Source: DASPXK01 sp035637315
Lineage (GTDB): Bacteria > Chloroflexota > UBA6077 > JACCZL01
NCBI GenBank assembly: GCA_035637315.1
Contig: DASPXK010000280.1
Location: 1 to 35,695, forward strand
Reading direction: 5' to 3'
Length of the DNA: 35,695 bases
Positions 30,955-35,695 of this stretch are shown here, piece after piece. The position numbers and the translations under genes were made by a program. How positions within the stretch are numbered: position 1 is the first letter of the stretch; each line of letters starts with the position of its first letter. The notes below the pieces were generated by a model. That model was not told the origin of the DNA. It was given only the letters and a program-made list of their open reading frames with translations, and searched no databases.

Positions 30955-33165
30955 ATGGACGCAGCGAAGACGGGGATGGGCCTGGCTGCCACCCCAGGTC
31001 CGCTGGCCTGGCCGACTCCGGTGCGCTGGGTGGCTCGTCGACGGCTGTTCGTGGTCGGGCTGGTCCTCGTCCTGGGTGGAGTCGGCCTGCTCGAGGGCTC
31101 GTCGGTCGCGGGCGGGGCGATCTCGTGGCTGGTCGGCCTGGTGCTGCTCGCCACTGCCTGCTGGGGACCGCGCGCGGGAGCCGTGGAGGTCCAGGCGAGC
31201 ATCACGAGGGCGGAAGCGTGCCTGCTGGCTGCACTGTTCGCCGCCGGGCTCGGCCTTCGGGTCTGGGCGCCGGAAGCGTTCCCGAACGGGATTCACCCTG
31301 ACGAGGCCGCCGTGGCGCTCATCGCGCTCGACACCTGGCAAGGTCGCGGGCCGCACCCGTTCGGGTTCGCCTTCATCGGCGATCCGGCCCCCTTCATCTA
31401 TGCCGAGTCGGCCTTCATGGCCGCCCTCGGACCAGCCATCGGCGCGGTGCGGGTGATGGCCGGGCTGGCTGGCGCGCTGACGCTGGCCGCGCTCTGGCTG
31501 CTCGCACGGCCGCTTTTCGGAGCCCGCGTCGCGCTCGTGGCGGTGGGGTTGCTGGCGCTCTCCGCGGCGCATCTGCACTTTAGTCGGATGGCGCTCAACG
31601 TCGTCGAGGTCCCCCTGTTCGGGATACTAGCGCTCGGGCTGGCCTGGCGTGGGGTCCGCGACGGCCGCCCATTCTGCCATCTGTTGTCGGGGATGGCGCT
31701 CGGCTTCGGCCAGTACTTCGCCTTCGGGTCACGGGCTTTCACGCTCATCCTGGCCGCCGTCTACGGCCAACTCCTGCTAACGCGCCCTCGCGCCTGGCGC
31801 GCGGTCGTCGGAGGCGCGCTGCTGGCGCTGCTCGGGTTGAGCCTGGTGCTCGTGCCAGAGCTCGCCCACGCCCGCGATGACCCGCGTTCGCTGGTCGACA
31901 GATTTCAATTTCGTTCCGTCTTCCGTCGCTGGGACCAGGCGATCGAGCTGCACGGGACGACGGACCCGGTCTGGATCATGCTGGGCCAGGCCCGCCTCAA
32001 CCTGCTGGCCTTCTGGAACGTCCCGGACCGCGGGCCGTTTTACAACTTCGCGCAGGAGCCGCTGTTGTTCGGACCGCTCGCCGGGCTCTTCTTGATCGGC
32101 CTGCTCGTTTGCTTGTTGCGTCTGCGCGATCCTCGTTTTGGGACTCTGCTGCTGTGGTGCGCTGGCGTGCTGGCGGGCGGGATCCTGAGCGCTGGCGCCC
32201 CGCAGTTCCATCGCCTGCTACCGATGCTGCCGGCCGCTTGCCTGATGGCTGCGATCGCGGCCGACTGGCTCGCGGGCTGGCTCGCAGCCCTGATAGCCAG
32301 GGCCGCGCCAGGCACGGCCGGTCCGACGGCGACAGCGCTCCTGGCCGGACTCGTCGGCCTAACGGCCGTCGACGGCCTCAGCGCTATCTTCGTGCGCCAG
32401 CCGGCCGCGTATCCCTGGCAGCCACAGACGGCCTGGGCCCGCTGGGCCGGGGCGCAGGGCTCGGAGCGCACGATACTCCTGGCAGGAGCGCCGGACGTGT
32501 TCGCCTGGGACGAGCGGGTCCGCATGCTCGCTCGCCCGGCGACGGTCCGCGACCTGCTCAACCCGACCGTCGACCTTCCCGTCGCTGTCGCGGAGGGCCG
32601 CCCGCTCATTATCGCGCTCAGCCCGAAGCTGGACGATTGGCTGCCGCTGCTCCGCCAGCAGCTGCCGGATGCTCACCTGGAGGCCGTGGGGGGTCCGCGC
32701 GGCGAGCCGCTCCTGCTAGCTTTCGACGTCCCGGCCGGCTCACGCCAGACCGCCCAACCTGGCGGTCTACGCGGCGAGCTGGCCGTTGACGACCGGGCTG
32801 GGACTCTGGTGCTGCCGCGCACGGACGCGGCGCTGGCTTTTCGCGATGCGTCGAAGCTTGGGGACGGGCATCCCTACCGCGCCCGCTGGGTAGGTGAGCT
32901 GCTCGTGGCGAGAGGCGGCGACTATCGCTTCGATCTGTATACGGATGGGGCCGCCGAAATGCTCCTGGATGGACGGACCATGATCGAGGGCCGCGCCTCC
33001 CCCGAGCCGCGCTCGCTTCGGGCCGACCTGCGGCTGAGCCCTGGCGCCCACCAGCTCGAGATCCGCTACGCGTATCTGCGCGGCGCGGGCACCCTGGAGC
33101 TGCGCTGGCGTCCGCCCGACGGCGAGCGCACTCTCGTCCCGCCGAGCGCGCTACGGCCGGGTTAG
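30955..33165 (+). CDS. GT39-like membrane glycosyltransferase with C-terminal PA14-like domain
   Basis: 736 residues. The N-terminal about 470 residues are a multi-helix GT-C glycosyltransferase of the GT39/ArnT type, with the catalytic acidic motif FPNGIHPDEAAVAL in the first external loop. The C-terminal part (about 605-736) is a PA14-like beta domain: YRARWVGELLVARGGDYRFDLYTDGAAEMLLDGR, LSPGAHQLEIRYAYLRGAGTLELRWRPP. The enzyme family uses a polyprenyl-phosphate sugar donor to modify proteins or lipids outside the membrane; PA14 domains bind sugars. The final 15 bp overlap the convergent hydrolase gene. Confidence 0.85.
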   Translation: MDAAKTGMGLAATPGPLAWPTPVRWVARRRLFVVGLVLVLGGVGLLEGSSVAGGAISWLVGLVLLATACWGPRAGAVEVQASITRAEACLLAALFAAGLGLRVWAPEAFPNGIHPDEAAVALIALDTWQGRGPHPFGFAFIGDPAPFIYAESAFMAALGPAIGAVRVMAGLAGALTLAALWLLARPLFGARVALVAVGLLALSAAHLHFSRMALNVVEVPLFGILALGLAWRGVRDGRPFCHLLSGMALGFGQYFAFGSRAFTLILAAVYGQLLLTRPRAWRAVVGGALLALLGLSLVLVPELAHARDDPRSLVDRFQFRSVFRRWDQAIELHGTTDPVWIMLGQARLNLLAFWNVPDRGPFYNFAQEPLLFGPLAGLFLIGLLVCLLRLRDPRFGTLLLWCAGVLAGGILSAGAPQFHRLLPMLPAACLMAAIAADWLAGWLAALIARAAPGTAGPTATALLAGLVGLTAVDGLSAIFVRQPAAYPWQPQTAWARWAGAQGSERTILLAGAPDVFAWDERVRMLARPATVRDLLNPTVDLPVAVAEGRPLIIALSPKLDDWLPLLRQQLPDAHLEAVGGPRGEPLLLAFDVPAGSRQTAQPGGLRGELAVDDRAGTLVLPRTDAALAFRDASKLGDGHPYRARWVGELLVARGGDYRFDLYTDGAAEMLLDGRTMIEGRASPEPRSLRADLRLSPGAHQLEIRYAYLRGAGTLELRWRPPDGERTLVPPSALRPG

Positions 33166-34296
33166 GGCTGCAGCGCTGACCTGTACCTCTGGGTCGCCCT
33201 CGGCCGGAGCCGGATCGAGGAGCGCGGCATAGCGCTCGTCGCCGGCTACGTGGCGCAGGAGAAAGGCCGCCGTCCAGCGGTTGATCAACGCGTGGGCTCG
33301 CTCCTGGGGCAGGTCGTTTGGTCCGCACCCAGCCCGATTCGGCGGGCATTGATTCGAAAACGCAAGGTGGCCGCCGCGCGGTAGCGCCACCAGCCAGTGC
33401 TCTGGGCCGTTCGCGCCGAACGTCGCGTAGAGCGCCTCGATGCCGGGGAGTGGCACGAGGTCGTCAAGCGCGCCAGCCATCAACATCACGGGCGCTTCGA
33501 TGTTCGGCACGGCTGGAGCCGTGCCGGGCCTCAGCGCCGTCGCCATCGCTACGGCCGCCCGGAAGCGGTGATCGCGGGCCACCACTTGCAAGGTGGTCCA
33601 GGCGCCAAACGAGTGCCCAGCCACGCCGCTCCGGTCCCCGTCGAGTAGTCCCGCCAGAATTGGATCGCCACTCGCGCTCAGGCTGGCCGCCTGCTCGAGC
33701 GCGAACACCACGTCGTCCGGTCGATTTGGGGCCGAGTCCAGAATCGACGGGCGGGCTGCCGGGACCGAAGCTAGACACGGGGAAGGGCAGTCGGCTGATG
33801 TGTTGCCCGGATGGGGCGGTGCGACCATGACGAAGCCGTGGCTCGCAAGGTGGGTCGCGAAATACGTATAGCCCAGCGGCGAGCCGCCGCTGCCATGCGA
33901 GAATACGACCACAGGATACGGTTGGCCTCGCCTGTCCGGCTCCGCGTCGAGCGGCGCTCCGAGGCGCGGGTCTGCAGGAGGCGAGGCAGTCGCGGCGGCT
34001 GACGCCGGGTACCAGATCAACGCGTTCAGGACGCGGGGCTGGCCGGTGGTGGTCGACGGACGAGTGAAGGTCCACCGCGTCACGCCGACCGCGTACGGCC
34101 CCGGCTGGCCCGGATCGGCCAGCGTCGCGACCCGGGCGACGACTGGCCTGTCCGAGCCTCCCGACTCCGCGTAGGGCAGCCTGAGCGCCGAACATCCCAG
34201 CCCGAGGAGGAGAACGAATGAAGAATGAAGAATGAAAAATGAAGAATACTTGAGACGCGCGCCTTCATTCTTCATTCTCTGCTCTTCGTTCTTCAT
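33151..34296 (-). CDS. Lipoprotein-like alpha/beta hydrolase (PAF-acetylhydrolase/dienelactone type)
   Basis: 381 residues. Alpha/beta hydrolase motifs: oxyanion-hole HGSGGSPLGYTY, nucleophile elbow AGHSFGAW, acid in MAGALDDLVPL, and His in PRGGHLAF. The N-terminus SSFFILHSSFVLLLGLGC reads as a lipoprotein-type signal peptide with a weak lipobox, and it is encoded by TGAAGAA heptamer repeats (34219-34246). ATG 34294-34296 is used; an ATG seven codons later is equally possible. The mature domain begins near YAESGGSDRP. Probably an extracytoplasmic esterase or lipase; substrate unknown. The 3' end overlaps the convergent glycosyltransferase gene by 15 bp. Confidence 0.82.
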   Translation of the reverse strand: MKNEEQRMKNEGARLKYSSFFILHSSFVLLLGLGCSALRLPYAESGGSDRPVVARVATLADPGQPGPYAVGVTRWTFTRPSTTTGQPRVLNALIWYPASAAATASPPADPRLGAPLDAEPDRRGQPYPVVVFSHGSGGSPLGYTYFATHLASHGFVMVAPPHPGNTSADCPSPCLASVPAARPSILDSAPNRPDDVVFALEQAASLSASGDPILAGLLDGDRSGVAGHSFGAWTTLQVVARDHRFRAAVAMATALRPGTAPAVPNIEAPVMLMAGALDDLVPLPGIEALYATFGANGPEHWLVALPRGGHLAFSNQCPPNRAGCGPNDLPQERAHALINRWTAAFLLRHVAGDERYAALLDPAPAEGDPEVQVSAAALTRP

Positions 34297-34297
34297 T
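34217..34297. repeat. Inverted pair of TGAAGAA / CTTCATT heptamer arrays
   Basis: Four TGAAGAA-type units (34219-34246), a 16-bp spacer and five CTTCATT-type units (34263-34297) that are reverse complements of the first set, giving a long imperfect hairpin. The whole structure lies within the 5' end of the hydrolase gene and encodes its hydrophobic N-terminus. Confidence 0.85.
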
Positions 34298-34304
34298 CGG
34301 AGGG

Positions 34305-34310
34305 CATAAT
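34305..34310 (+). promoter_or_regulatory. Candidate -10 box for the 83-residue gene
   Basis: CATAAT (5/6 to TATAAT), 32 bp before the ATG at 34343, in the short space between the divergent hydrolase and the small gene. No -35 was identified. Confidence 0.35.
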
Positions 34311-34342
34311 GGTAGTCTGGCTGCACGGGAGGCCAATGCCGG

Positions 34343-34594
34343 ATGGCGCGAAAGTACACCCGTGACCATCAGCTGATCCGGAGCTGGGCGGAGGAGCGAG
34401 GCGGCCGGCCGGCCCGAGTTCGCGGCGCGGGCGTGCTGCGGATCGGGTTCGGGCCGCTGGCCCCCAACTGGGAGCCGCTTGACTGGCAGACGTTCTTCGC
34501 CGCCTTCGACGAGAGCAAACTGGCTTTTCTCTACGAGGAGAGCCCCGGCAGCCGCATCTGCAAGCTCGTCAAAGGAACGAGGACTGAGGACTGA
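34343..34594 (+). CDS. Conserved small protein of unknown function
   Basis: 83 residues. DHQLIRSWAEERGGRPARV, GVLRIGFGP and LDWQTFFAAFDESKLAFLYEE match a small conserved bacterial family that I recall with the pattern TDHxxIRxWAExRGGxPAxV...ISWDEFFxxFDExxLALLYQ, of unknown function (sometimes mislabelled as a glucan branching enzyme). The last residues RTED and the TGA stop are contributed by an AGGACTG heptamer array. Encoded alone between two minus-strand genes. Confidence 0.78.
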   Translation: MARKYTRDHQLIRSWAEERGGRPARVRGAGVLRIGFGPLAPNWEPLDWQTFFAAFDESKLAFLYEESPGSRICKLVKGTRTED

Positions 34595-34642
34595 GGACTG
34601 AGGACTCTCCATTCTTCACTCTTCATTCTTCACTCTTCACTC
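34580..34642. repeat. Heptamer array AGGACTG / TTCACTC
   Basis: Nine consecutive 7-bp units: three AGGACTG, AGGACTC, TCCATTC, TTCACTC, TTCATTC, TTCACTC, TTCACTC. The unit sequence changes in mid-array from purine-rich to pyrimidine-rich with phase preserved. It covers the end of the 83-residue gene and stops one base before the end of the E1-beta gene. Confidence 0.85.
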
Positions 34643-34643
34643 G

Positions 34644-35624
34644 TTAGTAGGCCGCCAGGGCGCGCAGAGCATCCAGGATCTTGTCTGGGTTCGGAAGACA
34701 GAACTCCTCCATGGCGTCGTCGTACGGCATGGCCGGGATGTCTGGCGACGCGACGCGCATGATCGGGCCGTCGAGGCAGTCGAACGCCTCGGCGCTCAGC
34801 ACCGCCGCCAGCTCGGCCCCGAAGCCGGAGGTCAGGTTGGCCTCGGAGACGATCACCGCCTTGCCGGTCTGACCGACCGAGTCCAGGATGGTCTGCTTGT
34901 CGAGCGGGACCAGTGTGCGGAGGTCGACCACTTCGACGGAGACGCCCTCCGCCTCGGCCCGCTCGGCGGCGGCCAGCGAGTCGTGCAGCATCTGGCCGTA
35001 CGTCAGGATGCTGATGTCTGACCCGCGGCGGGCGATGCTGGCCTTGCCGATTGGGACCGTATAGTCGCCGTCTGGCACCTCGCCCTTGACAGAGCGGTAG
35101 GTCTTCTTGTGCTCGAAGAAAATGACCGGATCGGGATCGCGGATGGCCGACTTGATGAGCCCGGCCATGTCGGCCGCCGTCGAAGGCGCCACGACCTTCA
35201 GGCCGGGGATGTGGGTGAATAACGCCTCTGGGCATTGCGAATGGTGCAGCCCGCCGTGGATCCCGCCGCCAAACGGGGCCCGAATGACGATCGGACAGCC
35301 CCAGGCGCCCCGCGACCGATAGCGCATCCGAGCGGCCTCGCTGACGATCTGGTCATAGGCTGGATAGATGAAATCCGCGAACTGGATCTCGGCGACCGGG
35401 AGCAGCCCCGCGGCGGCGGCTCCGATCGCGACTCCGACGATCGCCCCCTCGGCCAGCGGCGTATCGACGACGCGCGCCTCGCCGAAGCGCTCGTAGAAGC
35501 CCTCCGTAGCGCGGAACACGCCGCCCCGCACGCCGACGTCCTCGCCCATGATCACGACCCGCTCGTCGCGCTCCATCTCGTCCCAGAGCGCGTCGTGGAG
35601 GGCCTGGAGGACCGTCTTGATCAT
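34644..35624 (-). CDS. 2-oxoacid dehydrogenase E1 component, beta subunit
   Basis: 326 residues, the family's normal length. Transketolase-like pyrimidine domain (MGEDVGVRGGVFRATEGF, DTPLAEGAIVGVAIGAA, FADFIYPAYDQIVSEAAR, GGGIHGGLHHSQCPEA) and C-terminal transketolase domain (DLRTLVPLDKQTI, VSEANLTSGFGAEL). With an alpha subunit it decarboxylates pyruvate, acetoin or branched-chain 2-oxoacids using thiamine diphosphate. The alpha gene would be expected upstream, beyond the right edge. ATG 35622-35624 (MIKTVLQALHDAL) is chosen; the open frame above it is repeat-encoded. Confidence 0.93.
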   Translation of the reverse strand: MIKTVLQALHDALWDEMERDERVVIMGEDVGVRGGVFRATEGFYERFGEARVVDTPLAEGAIVGVAIGAAAAGLLPVAEIQFADFIYPAYDQIVSEAARMRYRSRGAWGCPIVIRAPFGGGIHGGLHHSQCPEALFTHIPGLKVVAPSTAADMAGLIKSAIRDPDPVIFFEHKKTYRSVKGEVPDGDYTVPIGKASIARRGSDISILTYGQMLHDSLAAAERAEAEGVSVEVVDLRTLVPLDKQTILDSVGQTGKAVIVSEANLTSGFGAELAAVLSAEAFDCLDGPIMRVASPDIPAMPYDDAMEEFCLPNPDKILDALRALAAY

Positions 35625-35627
35625 CGG

Positions 35628-35692
35628 AATGAAAAATGAAGAATGAAGAATGAGGAGTGAAGACACTCAAAACTCTTCATTCTTCATTCACA
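35628..35692. repeat. Inverted heptamer arrays upstream of the E1-beta gene
   Basis: AATGAAA, two AATGAAG, AATGAGG and AGTGAAG (35628-35662) face ACTCTTC/ATTCTTC/ATTCAC units (about 35672-35692), which are their reverse complements. The structure continues to the right edge of the window and closely resembles the array at 34217-34297. It sits where the E1-beta ribosome-binding site and any E1-alpha/E1-beta junction would be. Confidence 0.8.
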
Positions 35693-35695
35693 ATT

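Overview
The window is GC-rich, bacterial and densely coded on both strands. The gene set, the GTG/TTG starts, weak -35/good -10 promoters and a wealth of short intergenic repeats suggest a Chloroflexota-like free-living heterotroph. This is an inference from gene families and style; no marker such as 16S rRNA is present. No rRNA, tRNA, CRISPR array, transposase or prophage gene was recognised.

Layout. 1-5.5 kb: N-terminus of a GlcD-type FAD oxidase, DNA gyrase subunit A behind a hairpin-containing leader, a small membrane protein and a GH63-like amylo-alpha-1,6-glucosidase. 5.8-11.4 kb: a secreted cupredoxin-like protein with non-canonical copper ligands, then a long minus-strand series (four-cluster ferredoxin, inositol monophosphatase family, gamma-glutamylcyclotransferase-like, a frameshifted small gene, dCTP deaminase, membrane-anchored SH3 protein, 5'-nucleotidase). 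11.5-16.5 kb: endonuclease IV, a maleylpyruvate-isomerase-family protein, a ThDP enzyme and small membrane and zinc-ribbon proteins.

16.6-22.8 kb is the most distinctive region: an SGNH hydrolase and a complete set of D-alanylation (Dlt) homologues. dltD is on the minus strand, and a divergent plus-strand operon runs dltC-dltX-dltA-dltB. DltA keeps the D-alanine-selecting cysteine and DltC the phosphopantetheine serine. DltB carries an extra 100-residue C-terminal domain of the GWAWxG type. Together they could activate D-alanine, load it on the carrier, pass it across the membrane and esterify an extracytoplasmic polymer. No teichoic acid synthesis gene is visible here, so the acceptor is unknown.

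22.8-35.7 kb: an unknown secreted protein, an enolase-superfamily dehydratase, a DUF433/DUF5615 toxin-antitoxin-like pair, a five-gene branched-chain-amino-acid-type ABC importer (livG-livF-binding protein-livH-livM on the minus strand), a GT39-like glycosyltransferase fused to a PA14-like domain, a lipoprotein alpha/beta hydrolase, an 83-residue conserved small protein and the E1-beta subunit of a 2-oxoacid dehydrogenase.

A second theme is at least nine intergenic arrays with a strict 7-bp period. Their unit sequences differ, and several are arranged as inverted pairs. They sit at operon junctions and repeatedly run into the ends of genes, supplying stop codons, C-terminal tails and even a signal peptide. 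Separate GGGCAC/GTGCCC-type palindromes and one CACAGAGG-type inverted repeat also punctuate the intergenic spaces.
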